Made by a program: the position numbers and the translations under genes | In this document: piece by piece, positions 1 to 11,179 of the stretch | Position numbering within the stretch: position 1 is the stretch's first letter | Layout of the letters: every line of letters begins with the position of its first letter | Notes under the pieces: model-generated | What the model saw: only the letters and a program-made list of their open reading frames with translations | Told to the model about the DNA's origin: nothing | Database searches by the model: none | Assembly: GCA_017626495.1 (NCBI GenBank) | Contig: JAGAIP010000005.1 | Span: forward strand, 1-64,000 | DNA length: 64,000 nucleotides | Direction of reading: 5' to 3' | DNA from: Clostridia bacterium | Lineage (GTDB): Bacteria > Bacillota > Clostridia > Christensenellales > Borkfalkiaceae

Positions 1-36
1 ACATTTGATTACGACGTGCATTATTGTACGACGGGG

Positions 37-814
<778 letters not shown>

Positions 815-1105
815 CTAAAACGCCAGTAATTTTTCTTGTTCTATGAAATCTTTTTTCCCAAAAGATTCTATTTTCTTCTCATAATGATTACCCAAAGAAT
901 ATATTCTCAAACTATCCTTTTCAGCGTCGATTATTTTGAGAAGTTTATTCTTGATGAGGCATAATTGAGAAGGATCCACAATGCATTCAAATACGGAGTT
1001 TTGTACCCTCTGCCCATAATTTTCACATTCCTTCGCAACTCTTCTAAGCCTGCCTCGCCCATTTGAATCTTCCGTATTTACGTCATAAGAAATGATAACC
1101 ATCAT
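815..1105 (-). CDS. cas2: Cas2, CRISPR adaptation nuclease-fold protein
   Basis: A 96-residue protein of normal Cas2 length. It starts with the ferredoxin-fold first strand and the conserved acidic residue (VIISYDVN, Asp8), followed by a GRGRLRRVAKECENYG helix and a QNSVFEC strand. In the adaptation complex Cas2 forms the dimer bridging two Cas1 dimers that holds the new spacer; its nuclease activity is not needed for this in studied systems. It follows cas1 with one base between them and is the last cas gene before the leader. It ends with TAG, one of several normal TAG stops in the window. Confidence 0.96.
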   Translation of the reverse strand: MMVIISYDVNTEDSNGRGRLRRVAKECENYGQRVQNSVFECIVDPSQLCLIKNKLLKIIDAEKDSLRIYSLGNHYEKKIESFGKKDFIEQEKLLAF

Positions 1106-1106
1106 T

Positions 1107-2132
1107 TTATTTCCACAGAAATGGCGGATAATCGTCCATATCTCCTCTTAAAAATCTTGCAAGCAATAATGCTTGTACGTAAGGCAAAAGTCCGATTTCA
1201 ACTTTTTCTTTTAGGAAAGGGTGAATTATGACTTCTTTTTTGCGTTCTTGCCATGTTCTTAAAAAAATTTTTCTACCGTTTTCCGTTAATAAGACAGACC
1301 CGTTTTCTTTTTTCATAAAAGAATTTGCCGTTATCATTTTTCGATTGATGATAGACAATACAAAACGATCAACCAAATATGCTCTGAACTCCTCTTCCAA
1401 ATCCAATGCAAGGGAGCATCTTCCGGCTCGATCCGTATGAAAAAAGCCAAGATAAGGGTCTAATCCCACAGATTCCAACGCGCTTACGCACATTGAGGTT
1501 AAGAGCGCGTATCCGAAAGATAGCAAAGCGTTTACATAATCTGTGGGAGGACGACGGTTTCGTCCCGTAAAAACGAACTCTTCTTTCTGTTGCAAAATAA
1601 GCTGATCGAATACGGAAAAATACTTACTCGCACATTCCCCTTCCAGACCGCGAAGACTATCCGGTGTTTTCAAAAAGAATACGGAACGAGCTCCTTCTTT
1701 CATATCGTTTTCTATACTTCGCAAGAGATCGCCGTTGAGCCTTTCAGGATAATCGCTTGAAGCCCGTCTCAAAACGGAAGAACAGTTATATATTTTTGCA
1801 GAAATCATATTCTTTGCGATTTGAAATCTTTTCTGTTCCTCCAAAGTAAACTGCACTTTTCTTAATAGAATATTACCGTACTGTTTCCCGATAGAACGGG
1901 CAAGAAATTTACCTTGCGGTGAAAGAAAAACAATAGGTTTATTGTATTCCGCACATTTACCCATAAGAGCCGGACTCACACCCACATAGCTGAATGTGGT
2001 TATTCCATCGATCGTGTGTAACGGAATTTTACCTAACGTCTTTTTTTCGACAGAAATTACCGCAGTTTCACCATCCAAAGAAATATAGGCATTGTCAGTC
2101 ATAACGTACAGTGTATTGAGTAATTTTTTCAT
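1107..2132 (-). CDS. cas1: Cas1, CRISPR spacer integrase (type I-C)
   Basis: A 341-residue integrase that inserts new spacers at the leader end of the array. The metal-binding catalytic residues are visible: Glu164 in RGLEGECASKYF, His232 in GFFHTDRAGR, and the acidic cluster of LALDLEEEFR (about residues 242-250). The N-terminal beta domain (1-85) and helical C-terminal domain are both complete. The start ATG overlaps the cas4 stop by four bases (ATGA), so the two are translationally coupled. It should work with Cas2 and with Cas4, which trims and orients prespacers in I-C systems. Confidence 0.97.
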   Translation of the reverse strand: MKKLLNTLYVMTDNAYISLDGETAVISVEKKTLGKIPLHTIDGITTFSYVGVSPALMGKCAEYNKPIVFLSPQGKFLARSIGKQYGNILLRKVQFTLEEQKRFQIAKNMISAKIYNCSSVLRRASSDYPERLNGDLLRSIENDMKEGARSVFFLKTPDSLRGLEGECASKYFSVFDQLILQQKEEFVFTGRNRRPPTDYVNALLSFGYALLTSMCVSALESVGLDPYLGFFHTDRAGRCSLALDLEEEFRAYLVDRFVLSIINRKMITANSFMKKENGSVLLTENGRKIFLRTWQERKKEVIIHPFLKEKVEIGLLPYVQALLLARFLRGDMDDYPPFLWK

Positions 2133-2788
2133 AAGCTTTGAAAAAAATCCGTATTATATGCGTGCGCGCTCAGCATTTTTGAAATTTTGGGAAGGCATAT
2201 TTCCTTTAAGGAACAAGCGTTACAACTCTTTGAAACCTTAGCCTTTGGCGTATATCCTCGCTTCATCAGCGTATGCATTTCGCAAAAAATATTTTTTACG
2301 GTTTGTTTCATTTCCGTCGTAATGGTTACCTTCTGTCTGGTTCTCGTTTCCGCATAATATAGCGCTCCTTCCGTAATATTCGTTACGAACATTTCTTCGA
2401 GGCACATCGATTGAGCGACCAACTGCATCACGTCGTAATTTTCGTCTTTCTGTTTCCCCCTCTTATATTCTATGGGATAGATTCGATATGTTCCCTCCCT
2501 TCCGTGTAAAGGAACTCCCTCTGACGATTTATGAAATTCTACAACGTCGCATTCGCCGGAGATACCGAGCTCTCTTGAACAGACGGGCATTGCTCTTGAA
2601 ATGAATACGTTCTTTCTTGACTCCTTAAAAAACGCGTCGTGGGCATTTTCATGCAAGATTTTCCCTTCTGTCGTTCTGAGGTTTTCTTCCCAACAATGTT
2701 CGATATGAATCAAAGCCCATTGCCGACGGCAGAAGAGAAAATGCTGAATTCCCGATAATTGAAGATAGTCCTCTTCAAGGTACTCCAC
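2129..2788 (-). CDS. cas4: Cas4, PAM-selecting exonuclease (type I-C)
   Basis: A 219-residue RecB-family nuclease with an iron-sulfur cluster. Visible features are the first cluster cysteine (Cys20 in HFLFCRRQWAL), the nuclease motifs SGECDVVEF and YPIEYKRGK, and the C-terminal cysteines in CNACSLKEIC. In I-C systems Cas4 associates with Cas1 and cuts prespacers next to the PAM. The start is GTG, lying directly after the cas7 TAA (TAAGTG), so translation probably depends on ribosomes arriving from cas7. The gene is intact and of normal length. Confidence 0.95.
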   Translation of the reverse strand: MEYLEEDYLQLSGIQHFLFCRRQWALIHIEHCWEENLRTTEGKILHENAHDAFFKESRKNVFISRAMPVCSRELGISGECDVVEFHKSSEGVPLHGREGTYRIYPIEYKRGKQKDENYDVMQLVAQSMCLEEMFVTNITEGALYYAETRTRQKVTITTEMKQTVKNIFCEMHTLMKRGYTPKAKVSKSCNACSLKEICLPKISKMLSAHAYNTDFFQSL

Positions 2789-3625
2789 TTATACGACCTC
2801 TTCCACGGAAAGTCCGTCCAAAGCGGAAACAGTTATCGTATAATCTTCAAATGTTTTGGGCATACTCACGCCTTCATTCAACGTAACGGAAACGGAATTA
2901 TGCACCTTTGCAGAAGAGTACTGACCTTCTTTACAGTTATGCTGCCACCAAAGCATTTTCACGACTTCCATACTGCCGTCCGGACGAGCAGAAGAAACGT
3001 CATTGATAAAAAGCGTTTTCAGACATTGTTTGATCAGCTCTGCGTCCTCTTCCGAAAAACCTGTCTTTTCCGCAAGTTGAACGTTGATAGAACCCATAAT
3101 TTTATATAGTCCAAAACCGACGCGATGTTTTGTACCCATCGTGTCAGACGATTTTCCTTCACCCGGCTCACTATTGACGCTTTTTGTGATCTGCATCGTA
3201 TTTACGTCGACCGGTGAACAGCTGACTGCCGTTCTGACAGTGACAGGACCTCTGACGGGGATCGATACTCCTTCTCCGCCTTTTTTACCCTTAAAAGCAA
3301 ATACTTGTCCAAACGAACGAACGTCGATCCATGTTTCGCAAGCCTTTTTTGTATCTGCATCTTTATCTTTTCCCGACAATATTGCCAAAGCTCTCTCGCT
3401 CAAAGACTTATAACCGTCAACGTTTTTATCATCGGATTGTACAAAAATATTCTGTCCCAAATCGATCAAACGATTACGAATCTTTCTTTTGATGCAAACA
3501 TCCGAAATTTCTCCATATCCGTCATACCTTGTACGGGGACGATTTCCGTTCAAAGGATCTCCGTTTGGATTACAATCCGTTGCCGTTACGAACACCATAA
3601 AATCAATCTTGTTTTGAAGCTCCAT
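2789..3625 (-). CDS. cas7: Cas7c (Csd2), Cascade backbone protein
   Basis: A 278-residue RAMP protein that coats the crRNA spacer in type I-C Cascade. The N-terminus FMVFVTATDCNPNGDP and the NGNRPRTRYDGYGEISDV segment are typical of the Csd2 family. The glycine-rich segment FKGKKGGEGVSIPVRGPVT follows near residue 115. It starts two bases after the cas8c stop and ends directly at the cas4 GTG. Several copies per complex are expected, so this should be the most heavily translated cas gene. Confidence 0.96.
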   Translation of the reverse strand: MELQNKIDFMVFVTATDCNPNGDPLNGNRPRTRYDGYGEISDVCIKRKIRNRLIDLGQNIFVQSDDKNVDGYKSLSERALAILSGKDKDADTKKACETWIDVRSFGQVFAFKGKKGGEGVSIPVRGPVTVRTAVSCSPVDVNTMQITKSVNSEPGEGKSSDTMGTKHRVGFGLYKIMGSINVQLAEKTGFSEEDAELIKQCLKTLFINDVSSARPDGSMEVVKMLWWQHNCKEGQYSSAKVHNSVSVTLNEGVSMPKTFEDYTITVSALDGLSVEEVV

Positions 3626-3627
3626 TT

Positions 3628-5424
3628 TTATTCTTCCTCCTCAATCGCTTGTTTTTTGTTTTGATAAAAATCTCTTCTTTGGAGATAATATCCGATTAAA
3701 TACATTTCATCTAATTGCCTATTCATATTGGGCATATCTTCTTCCCGGAACAGAGCCACGACTTCCGCAATCAGATTTTTATAATACGCTCTACTGCCCG
3801 GTTTCAGTTTTTGGTAATATGGAATAAGAGCCTGTTCCAGATTCTTCCACGTCGTCATCGGATGTTGTACAAACGCAGACCATAGGCGCACCGCGCTCGG
3901 TTCCCTTCCTTGTTCATCCTGTGCGTATGCGCTTCGCTCGACCCTTTCGGCAATTGCCAAAATCCTACCGAACAGATAACTTCTGTTCCGTTCTTGGTTA
4001 TCAAGTTCCATTTTTATCTCCTTATTCGTTTCTTTGTAATATTTATTTAAGACGGCGCAAGTAATGAAAAGCAATTCATGATAATTTACGTCGCTATACG
4101 CTTGTCGGAAAGTACATTTTTCAAACAATGCCCTTCGTATATGAGCAGGAAAGTTTGCTCCGTCTATTATGCTATGAAAGACCGTTTGAATTTGGTCAGA
4201 CAAACCATCCGCTTTCAAATCGACAAAAGCTCCTTGTTGGGTACCGAATGCAAATTTTACTATTTTTATGGGCATCGGAGAACTGATCAACTCTTTCTTA
4301 TTTCTTACGGTATACCAACTGCAATCCCCATACCAATCCGCTATTCTTTGAATATACCGATCATAGGTTAATTCGTTATAATAGGTAACGGAAAGGCGTC
4401 CCGTGGTAGCCGATTGAAAAGCCATGATTTGAATACCCGGATCCGACGGTGATAAAGAAGCGGTTTTACCGACTAAAAAGTTACGCAACTTCTCGACGTA
4501 CTCCGGTTTTGTTGTAGGAAAACATTCTTCTTCATCATCCTCTACTTCCAAGCATAACGGCTTCGGCATATCGATTCTCTCCGTATTCCATACGACAAAT
4601 ACCCTGTTTCCGCAAACGTATCGCTGATTTGCAAGCACCCAACGCAATGCGTTGTGCGCTTTTTGCGTGGCTACCGCGCCTATCGTAAGCGCTTCTTCCC
4701 CGGCTGAAAAACGACCGCGATAGGTATAGTTTGTATTATCGTTCGTTGATACCAATTTTGCTCCGTATGCAAGATTTAAGATTCCTTTCGGATGGTTCGT
4801 TGCAATCGGAAGAACTTCCCCCGTTACATAGCACAGGGAACAATCTGCATCCGTCATTTGCGACGACACGTACGCCTCATAAGCGTCAAACAATTCTCGG
4901 CACGTCGTGCAATTTTCTATCGTACCGTCTTCATACGCAACCGAAAACCGAACGAAAAATTTCTCTGTTTTCTTTACGTCGGCATCCTTCGCAATAACGC
5001 CGCATGAAAGCAAATTCTCATAAACGCTTTGAGACGATATATACCGATATACCGCTTGCACGATCGGATGCGTATGATCACTGTCCGCCCATGCCCCGAT
5101 TTCTCTTTTATAGTCCTCGAATTTTTCTTGATACGCAGGATCAATCCGATGAAGCGCGATATATCCGAGATTATCGCATAACGGATGAGCGGCAATTCCC
5201 GACGAACGACTTCCCGATTTTTCCGTCACGGGAATTAAAGAAGATTCGTCGTCCAATAATCGCGCTGAAACAAACTCGCCGCTTTCGCTGATGGTAATTT
5301 CAATTTGGATTTTTTGACTGATAAAGAATAGGGGTGTTAACGGAAAATCCATTCCTTCGATCTTTTTTCCAACCAGATGAATATGATCGTCATACGTTTT
5401 GATACATTTCCGGAACCAGCTCAT
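3628..5424 (-). CDS. cas8c: Cas8c (Csd1), large Cascade subunit
   Basis: A 598-residue large subunit of type I-C Cascade, which recognises the PAM and helps recruit Cas3. I recognise it by length, by the Csd1-style N-terminus ([12 protein letters not shown]), by the central [27 protein letters not shown] and [11 protein letters not shown] segments, and by its place between cas5c and cas7c. In type I-C the small Cas11 subunit is made from an internal start in the 3' part of this gene; a candidate site was not assigned here. The start lies 35 bases inside cas5c, with AAGGAAG just upstream of the ATG. Confidence 0.93.
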   Translation of the reverse strand: MSWFRKCIKTYDDHIHLVGKKIEGMDFPLTPLFFISQKIQIEITISESGEFVSARLLDDESSLIPVTEKSGSRSSGIAAHPLCDNLGYIALHRIDPAYQEKFEDYKREIGAWADSDHTHPIVQAVYRYISSQSVYENLLSCGVIAKDADVKKTEKFFVRFSVAYEDGTIENCTTCRELFDAYEAYVSSQMTDADCSLCYVTGEVLPIATNHPKGILNLAYGAKLVSTNDNTNYTYRGRFSAGEEALTIGAVATQKAHNALRWVLANQRYVCGNRVFVVWNTERIDMPKPLCLEVEDDEEECFPTTKPEYVEKLRNFLVGKTASLSPSDPGIQIMAFQSATTGRLSVTYYNELTYDRYIQRIADWYGDCSWYTVRNKKELISSPMPIKIVKFAFGTQQGAFVDLKADGLSDQIQTVFHSIIDGANFPAHIRRALFEKCTFRQAYSDVNYHELLFITCAVLNKYYKETNKEIKMELDNQERNRSYLFGRILAIAERVERSAYAQDEQGREPSAVRLWSAFVQHPMTTWKNLEQALIPYYQKLKPGSRAYYKNLIAEVVALFREEDMPNMNRQLDEMYLIGYYLQRRDFYQNKKQAIEEEE

Positions 5425-6145
5425 CTTCTTCCTTTTCTACCTCCCTTATGTTTTTGAAATCAAATCCGAATTGTTTCATCGAATATGGTTTGATCACGCG
5501 TTCGTTATTTCCGACGCATTCCCACGGTTTAGGAAAAGAAATAATCCCTTTTTGCATTTGCGCATTCCAGAAACGAACGGATAGATTTCCTTTCGTCGTC
5601 TCTGAATATGCCTCGTCGGGATATGTAAATCCGTGTACCATACGACCAAAACTCATCAATTCAACGTCATCGTAAAATCCCTTTCCTTCGCCGAAAACAC
5701 AAGGAACGACGTATGCCTGACATTCTCTTGTTCCGAGAAAAATATCTCGCCTACCGCCTTTTATGACGGATCGTTTTGCAATATTATGATGTTTATTCTC
5801 GTTTCTGTCAGACGATAGTTCAGGTCTGTTTTCATTGAAAATAAAATGAGCTCTTACCTGATAACGACAGTCTTTCAAATAAGTATAATAGGAAAGATCG
5901 TTTCCCCCGTTGTACTTGATAGGCCGAATTCCTTTACTTTCCATCTGTATTTGATTCATCACTCGCACCTTATCAACGATCCAAATAATCGTCGGTTTCC
6001 AATAGATGCTATGAAGAACACCCTTGATCGCTTCGTAGGTCGGAATCTGGTAAGAACATTTTTCTCCGCCCACCCTCGTAATCGGATCCGAAAAAAGCGC
6101 GTAATCGCCATATACCTCAAACTCGACTCTGTTTTCGTGCATCAA
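5390..6145 (-). CDS. cas5c: Cas5c (Cas5d), pre-crRNA endonuclease of type I-C
   Basis: A 251-residue protein. In type I-C systems, which lack Cas6, Cas5c cuts the repeat hairpin to make crRNAs and then caps the 5' handle in Cascade. The residues known to be catalytic in Bacillus halodurans Cas5d (Tyr46, Lys116, His117) have positional matches in Tyr48, Lys118 and His119 ([11 protein letters not shown]). The Cas5 glycine-rich signature and the GTRECQAYV segment are present. No cas6 is seen in the window, which agrees with this role. The start overlaps the cas3 stop by four bases. Confidence 0.94.
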   Translation of the reverse strand: MMHENRVEFEVYGDYALFSDPITRVGGEKCSYQIPTYEAIKGVLHSIYWKPTIIWIVDKVRVMNQIQMESKGIRPIKYNGGNDLSYYTYLKDCRYQVRAHFIFNENRPELSSDRNENKHHNIAKRSVIKGGRRDIFLGTRECQAYVVPCVFGEGKGFYDDVELMSFGRMVHGFTYPDEAYSETTKGNLSVRFWNAQMQKGIISFPKPWECVGNNERVIKPYSMKQFGFDFKNIREVEKEEDELVPEMYQNV

Positions 6146-8505
6146 TAACCTCCCTCCGTGATACGTATATTTTCTTCCGACAATCCTGTTTCTCCGTAAA
6201 AGTCTTCCTCCAAGAAATATAAAACGTGTCCGAAAAAATCTTTCTCTTCTAAACCTTGATTGTCTTCCAGTTTTTGTTTTTGATAATCGTAAATGGAAAC
6301 AGTATACGCTTTCAGCTTTTCTATGATTGATTTTACGTACTCATAGTCGTTCATTGCTCTTTGCGTATAAAGTTCCGCAATCAACGATGCGCTATCCTTA
6401 TATCGGACAATGACGCTATGCGTATTCTCGTCAAAAACCTTAAACCGTTCTCCCGCCGTCTTAAAGGCTTGGCGCATAAATTCGCTATTCGGGACATGGC
6501 ACAATCCTGTCGATAAAAGCGTATAAAGCGACGGCAAATCTTTTACGGGATAGTTTAATAAATTCTTTCCGCACTCATTCGCGCATTGATATAATTGCGT
6601 ATAATATTTCTTAATTCCGCGTTCAGAGAGAATATCCGCGTCATAGAACATTGCTCCCAACGTTGCCTTTTGAGAAATCTCGATTTCTTTCAAGGCTTTC
6701 AGATTCTCTCCCTTAAATTCAATCACATAAACGTCGCAACGCTTATGAAATTCACCGTGACGATTGCATCTGCCTGCCGCTTGGGAAAGACTGTCCGCCC
6801 CTGCGAGCACGCGAATCACGCTCTCAAACGAAATATTCACGCCTGCCTCAACGACCTGCGTTGCAATCAAAACGGTTTTTCTGTTTTCACGCAAGGCGCT
6901 ATTGACCTTTTCCAATACTTCCTTTCTGTGCGCCTTGCACATTCCCGCGGATAGATGAAACAGCATAAAATCGTTTTGAACGTCCGCTAAAAGCCGATAG
7001 ACGCCGATCGCTTCTTGTTTCGTATTGCAAACGAGCATGACGCTCTGTTTTTCTTCCATCAGCTGTAAAATAAAATCCGCAATTTCCTGTCCTGAATACC
7101 CCCCGTTCACCCGTTTATCGATCATTCTCGTGCGGTTGAAAACGCTTTTTTGTTCGTCTGTAAGCGCAATAAGATCTCCTTTGTCGTTTATGCTCCGATA
7201 TTTCTTTTCTTCCCTGTTTACAATGCGCTCCATACAGGACGGTTGTGTCGCCGAACAAAGGAGAATCGTACAACCAAGCGCCTCGGACAAATAATTGATT
7301 GCGTCGTTAAACATATTTGTCATTTTTAACGGCACCGTTTGAACCTCGTCAATGATGATAATGGAATTGATCAAAGACTGCAATCGACGAATGTTTGAAC
7401 CGCGTTTCGCAAATAAAGTATTCAGGAATTGTACCAACGTCGTTATGATCAAGGGACTGTCCCACGTTTGCGCAAGCTGAACATATGCCGATAAATCGTC
7501 TTTGCTCATCTCCGTCTTTTCAACGTCGGATGAATGCTCTAAAATATATTTCTTGTTTTCCTCTCCAACCGTATCGGATAGCTCCCTCGCATTTTGGTCA
7601 AGAATCGTAAGCAGCGGAGCAATATAGAAGATCCTGTTTTTTTGCCATTTAAGAGCATGTTGAAGCGAATATCTGAAAGATGCCAGCGTCTTGCCTGCAC
7701 CTGTCGGTACCGACAATCGGTAAATCCCCCCTTCCATGTTGCCTTTTTCTTTGCACGCCAAAGAAATTTGCCTTCGCACTTCATTGATTTGATTATGCTC
7801 CGATTCTTCCTCTAATTTTTTTATGACTCCCTCCGTATGTCGCTGCATACGTTCAAAAATATGTCGAGTTTCTTCATACGAGAAATCCTCTGACGTTTTC
7901 TCATTCATAAAAGAAGAAGTATCCGAATAATCCGCATCGACCAATCCGGAAAGAATTGTCCTTGCAAGCAATCCCGATCTGTATGACGTAAGTTTTAGTT
8001 CTTTATACTTATTTTGAAATTCAGTCACCGACTCGTTGATCAGATTCTCTATTTCGCTTTTTGAATACCGATCTTCAAATACCCTCACCGCCTCCGTGTA
8101 CTGATCGGTATCTTGTTGTTTGATCTTGATTTGAAACACGTTATTGTTTTCGGCGTCTACGCAATCCATGAGTCCGTGATGAGAAGCGATTACGAATCCA
8201 CACAGCTCAATCAATGCGTTCCGATACGGATCTTCCGTTTTATAGGAGAAGAGATAGGCAAGACCGCAAGTCGAATGAATCACGCTGCCCCGAACAGTTT
8301 TCTCTTTATCAATAGCCGCTCTGAGAAGATACTCTTGAAAAATTTCAGACAGTTTCCCTAAATCATGTAAGATGCCTACGAGATATCCTATTTTCCCTAA
8401 ACCCAATGGAGCAAGCGTTTTTTGAGTCATTTTGGCGACCTTCTCCAAATGATCGAATACCGTTTGTCTTTTTTCATGATTCAAAATATGCGCATAATAC
8501 GTCAT
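6142..8505 (-). CDS. cas3: Cas3, HD nuclease-helicase of type I-C CRISPR
   Basis: A 787-residue effector that Cascade recruits to nick and degrade target DNA. The N-terminal HD nuclease domain shows His47-Asp48 (GILHDLGKL), SVIHSTCG and ASHHGLMD. The superfamily 2 helicase follows with Walker A VPTGAGKT (about 266-273), Walker B with Asp386 ([10 protein letters not shown]), motif [11 protein letters not shown] and motif [13 protein letters not shown]. All motifs are intact, so interference should be functional. A clear AAGGAG site precedes the ATG. Only 37 bases separate it from the WYL regulator gene and no promoter is visible there, so the two are probably cotranscribed. Confidence 0.97.
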   Translation of the reverse strand: MTYYAHILNHEKRQTVFDHLEKVAKMTQKTLAPLGLGKIGYLVGILHDLGKLSEIFQEYLLRAAIDKEKTVRGSVIHSTCGLAYLFSYKTEDPYRNALIELCGFVIASHHGLMDCVDAENNNVFQIKIKQQDTDQYTEAVRVFEDRYSKSEIENLINESVTEFQNKYKELKLTSYRSGLLARTILSGLVDADYSDTSSFMNEKTSEDFSYEETRHIFERMQRHTEGVIKKLEEESEHNQINEVRRQISLACKEKGNMEGGIYRLSVPTGAGKTLASFRYSLQHALKWQKNRIFYIAPLLTILDQNARELSDTVGEENKKYILEHSSDVEKTEMSKDDLSAYVQLAQTWDSPLIITTLVQFLNTLFAKRGSNIRRLQSLINSIIIIDEVQTVPLKMTNMFNDAINYLSEALGCTILLCSATQPSCMERIVNREEKKYRSINDKGDLIALTDEQKSVFNRTRMIDKRVNGGYSGQEIADFILQLMEEKQSVMLVCNTKQEAIGVYRLLADVQNDFMLFHLSAGMCKAHRKEVLEKVNSALRENRKTVLIATQVVEAGVNISFESVIRVLAGADSLSQAAGRCNRHGEFHKRCDVYVIEFKGENLKALKEIEISQKATLGAMFYDADILSERGIKKYYTQLYQCANECGKNLLNYPVKDLPSLYTLLSTGLCHVPNSEFMRQAFKTAGERFKVFDENTHSVIVRYKDSASLIAELYTQRAMNDYEYVKSIIEKLKAYTVSIYDYQKQKLEDNQGLEEKDFFGHVLYFLEEDFYGETGLSEENIRITEGGY

Positions 8506-8542
8506 GTTTTCTCCTTTGAATGTTACAATCCGTTTTATCTCG

Positions 8543-9550
8543 CTATTTCTCAGCGTAAGTTTCCGTCGCTTCTTCCAAAAGTCTCTTTATTTCATCGACT
8601 ACCGATTTCGGAGCCGTCGCTTTTAATGCCTTACCAAAACCTATGATCCACGTCAATAACGGTTTGCTTATTTGCACGTTCACTTTGAATTCAACCTTGT
8701 CATGGATCGTTTTATACGGTTTGACGTCCATTCCGAATCTATCATAGACGCTATCCATGACCGATTCGTCTGCGACAAAGGTTACTTCTTCTAAACGACC
8801 GCCAAACATTCCGACAAGCGTTTTTCTATGCTGAATCACCTCGGCAGTTTCGACTTCTATGCTTGGCGTTATGCTCTCTTCGAGTTTTTCTACCATTTCC
8901 ATTCTGTCTATCCGATATTGCGTCAACTTCCCGTGTTTATCGTCATAACAAATGAGATAATACCTTCCTTCCTCATTGATCGTCTTGACGGGATTAACGA
9001 CGTACCGTTTATCTTTATCCGGATCGGATGATGACTTCCTTCTTATCGGTTTTCCGTTCATGTCGAGCTTGAAATAATAAAATCCGATTTTCTTTTGCTC
9101 TTTGATCGCAGAGGCAATCTCGCTGATCGAATAGTAGATAAACTCGTTATTTCTTTTCATAGAATCATATTCTATGAGTCCGTTCTTCATAATTTCCCCC
9201 TGCCGGGTTCCTACAAGAGCGGCAAGTTTATCGATTAAATCTTTGCTTTTTTTCTTTGTGATAAAGGGGGTTCCATGAATCGCATCCAGCAGTATCTGTA
9301 TTTCGGGAACGCTGAAATCACGGTCAACGACGTAATACTCGTTACTTACCGACCGATTGCAAAGCACCTCATAATGATTCCGATTGAGCGTTGCAATATC
9401 GGCATACAGCGTTTGCCTTCTACACGTTATACCGCTTTCTGCAAGTTTCCTTAAAATAACAGTCGACGACATCGGATGATTTTCATCCGTTTCTTTCTTT
9501 AAGATTTCCCATAACCGAAGAAGCCTGAGTTTGTTCGATTCGTCATTCAC
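8543..9550 (-). CDS. WYL-domain transcriptional regulator of the cas operon
   Basis: A 335-residue regulator with an N-terminal winged helix-turn-helix (about 1-75; the ITCRRQTLYADIATLN segment looks like the recognition region), a WYL domain (about 140-240, with KKIGFYYFKLD and EGRYYLICYDD) and a C-terminal WCX-type extension. WYL domains bind nucleic acid or nucleotide ligands and such regulators often sit beside CRISPR and other defence operons. The start is GTG at 9550 with GGAAGG eight bases upstream; the nearby ATG is out of frame. It is the first gene of the cas unit and its promoter lies within an inverted repeat. Autoregulation is therefore likely, but this is inference. Confidence 0.88.
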   Translation of the reverse strand: MNDESNKLRLLRLWEILKKETDENHPMSSTVILRKLAESGITCRRQTLYADIATLNRNHYEVLCNRSVSNEYYVVDRDFSVPEIQILLDAIHGTPFITKKKSKDLIDKLAALVGTRQGEIMKNGLIEYDSMKRNNEFIYYSISEIASAIKEQKKIGFYYFKLDMNGKPIRRKSSSDPDKDKRYVVNPVKTINEEGRYYLICYDDKHGKLTQYRIDRMEMVEKLEESITPSIEVETAEVIQHRKTLVGMFGGRLEEVTFVADESVMDSVYDRFGMDVKPYKTIHDKVEFKVNVQISKPLLTWIIGFGKALKATAPKSVVDEIKRLLEEATETYAEK

Positions 9551-9569
9551 TGCGTATACCTTCCCTGAT

Positions 9570-9609
9570 TTTACAACTTGATTATAACATTATTATAGAT
9601 AGTTGTAAA
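9570..9609 (-). promoter_or_regulatory. Promoter inside an inverted repeat, regulator-cas operon
   Basis: On the - strand a -35 TTTACA (9604-9609) and a perfect -10 TATAAT (9581-9586) are separated by exactly 17 bases. The same sequence forms an inverted repeat: TTTACAACT (covering the -35) and AGTTGTAAA (just past the -10, near the transcription start), with 22 bases between the arms. A dimer bound to both arms would block RNA polymerase. This is the only promoter found for the regulator and the cas genes. Confidence 0.78.
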
Positions 9610-9642
9610 GATTGAGATGTTCTTTTTTTCGTACACCTTATC

Positions 9643-9690
9643 AAAAAAGGCATCTTCTTATCGTTACAAACTTTTCAGAAGATACCTTTT
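9643..9690 (-). terminator. Intrinsic terminator after guaD
   Basis: On the - strand, AAAAGGTATCTTCT (9677-9690) pairs with AGAAGATGCCTTTT (9645-9658) with one wobble pair, followed by a run of T. It lies 26 bases past the guaD stop. Confidence 0.75.
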
Positions 9691-9715
9691 CAGCATGTTT
9701 ATGTTAAAATTTTAA

Positions 9716-11008
9716 TCAATCTGAGGAGATTTCTTTCCCCTGAACGAATTTATGAGTGATACCCATTCGATCGAGCCCCAGATATACGCTGCGTTCCAAA
9801 CGCTCTGCAATCGTAAAATTCATCGTAGTCTTTAATAATTCGTCTCTTAAAACGATGACGTCCGCCTCGTAACCCTGTTCGAACGCTCCTACTTTACCGA
9901 AGAATTCTCCGCCTCCTCTCGTTGCCAGATAAAAGGCTTCTTCAAACGTTAAAGGCATCGTCTTTTCGTCGATGAATCTCGTATAGACTTTGGACGCCTT
10001 GATCGCGTCCGTTATGGTTGAAAACAACGACTCCGTTTCTCCTCCCGCCACGTCGCTTCCGAGCCCTACTTTCAAACCGCGTTCAAGATATTTTTTCACG
10101 GGTGCGATACCGGATCTTACGTTTACGTTGGAAGAGGGACAATGCGCGACAAACACTCCGTTTTCTTTCAGTTTATCCACCTCGCGTTCCGAAGACCAAA
10201 TGCAGTGCGCCATGATACATTTTTCCGTTTGATTCCGATTGCCCAACAAACCGAATTGATCGTAAGCCTCGAAATAGTCGTTCGTCCAAGGACAAAGCTC
10301 GGATACGAACTGAATTTCAGACGGATTTTCCGACAAGTGCGATTGAACGGAAACGGCGTATTTTTCCTTTAATTCTCCCAAACGATCCATCAACTCATCC
10401 GTGCAAGACGGCGTAAAGCGAGGCGTCAGGATAGGGAACGTGCGCCGATATTTCCTCTCGTTCCATTCTCTGAGAAATCGTTCCGTTTCTGAAAACGAGC
10501 TTTCGGCGCTTTCTTCACGCAAGGGATCGGGTGCGTTTCTGTCCATATTTACTTTTCCGACGTAGGAGATCAATCCGGACGCTTCCATTTTGTCCATTAA
10601 AAGGAGCGTTGCGTCCGTATGTCTGCTTGCAAACATACATAATCTCGTCGTCGCGCTCTTTTTCACGGAGTCCGCAAAGATAGAATATGCTTTTTCCGCA
10701 TACTGCAAATCCTGAAAACGGCTTTCTTCCGGGAAAGCGTATTTTTGCAACCAATCCAATAATTCGACGTCCATTCCCGTACCGCGGAACGCATACTGTG
10801 CGGCATGAATATGCAGATCCGTCATTCCGGGGATAATCAACTGATTGCTACAATCTTTGATCGGCAGAAAGCGAAAACGATCGGGCACATCTTGAAATAT
10901 ACCTTCGATCAAACCGTTGATACAAATCAGGAATCCGTCTTTTACGGTAACTAATTTCTTATTCTCGTCGCAATAGGCGATATCGCCTTTCAAAATAAAG
11001 GAATCCAT
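9716..11008 (-). CDS. guaD: Guanine deaminase
   Basis: A 430-residue cytosolic amidohydrolase that converts guanine to xanthine and ammonia in purine salvage. The metal-binding HxH motif is in GMTDLHIHAAQYAFRGTG (His66, His68), followed by SHLSE, MAHCIW and HCPSSNVNVRSG, all typical of the guanine deaminase branch rather than of cytosine or chlorohydrolase relatives. A -10 TATAAT lies at 11034-11039 but its -35 is weak; AGAGGA sits seven bases before the ATG. The neighbours guaA and, farther on, an AzgA-type purine permease suggest a purine salvage neighbourhood. No purine riboswitch core is recognisable upstream. Confidence 0.92.
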   Translation of the reverse strand: MDSFILKGDIAYCDENKKLVTVKDGFLICINGLIEGIFQDVPDRFRFLPIKDCSNQLIIPGMTDLHIHAAQYAFRGTGMDVELLDWLQKYAFPEESRFQDLQYAEKAYSIFADSVKKSATTRLCMFASRHTDATLLLMDKMEASGLISYVGKVNMDRNAPDPLREESAESSFSETERFLREWNERKYRRTFPILTPRFTPSCTDELMDRLGELKEKYAVSVQSHLSENPSEIQFVSELCPWTNDYFEAYDQFGLLGNRNQTEKCIMAHCIWSSEREVDKLKENGVFVAHCPSSNVNVRSGIAPVKKYLERGLKVGLGSDVAGGETESLFSTITDAIKASKVYTRFIDEKTMPLTFEEAFYLATRGGGEFFGKVGAFEQGYEADVIVLRDELLKTTMNFTIAERLERSVYLGLDRMGITHKFVQGKEISSD

Positions 11009-11111
11009 TTCTTATCCTCTTTCGTTTTTTGACATTATAACACATTCCGCAGAAAAAAGGTACCCTTTTGCATGACTTTACGCTTTCATCATGCATAATG
11101 AGGATATTACA

Positions 11112-11147
11112 AGAGCCAAAATGCATTGTTTCAAGCATTCTGGCTCT
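11112..11147 (-). terminator. Hairpin between guaA and guaD, terminator candidate
   Basis: Thirteen-base arms (11112-11124 and 11135-11147, one mismatch) form a stem with a ten-base loop, 33 bases past the guaA stop. No clear T run follows on the - strand, so termination is uncertain. Confidence 0.45.
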
Positions 11148-11179
11148 CTTTCAGTTTGTTCTATTGATTGATATCGCGA

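Noticed and set aside
8506-8542. A separate promoter for cas3
   Set aside because: The 37-base gap holds the cas3 ribosome site but no -35/-10 pair.
11009-11179. Purine riboswitch before guaD or before the purine permease
   Set aside because: The three-way-junction core sequences of purine riboswitches are not present, and the permease leader is too short.
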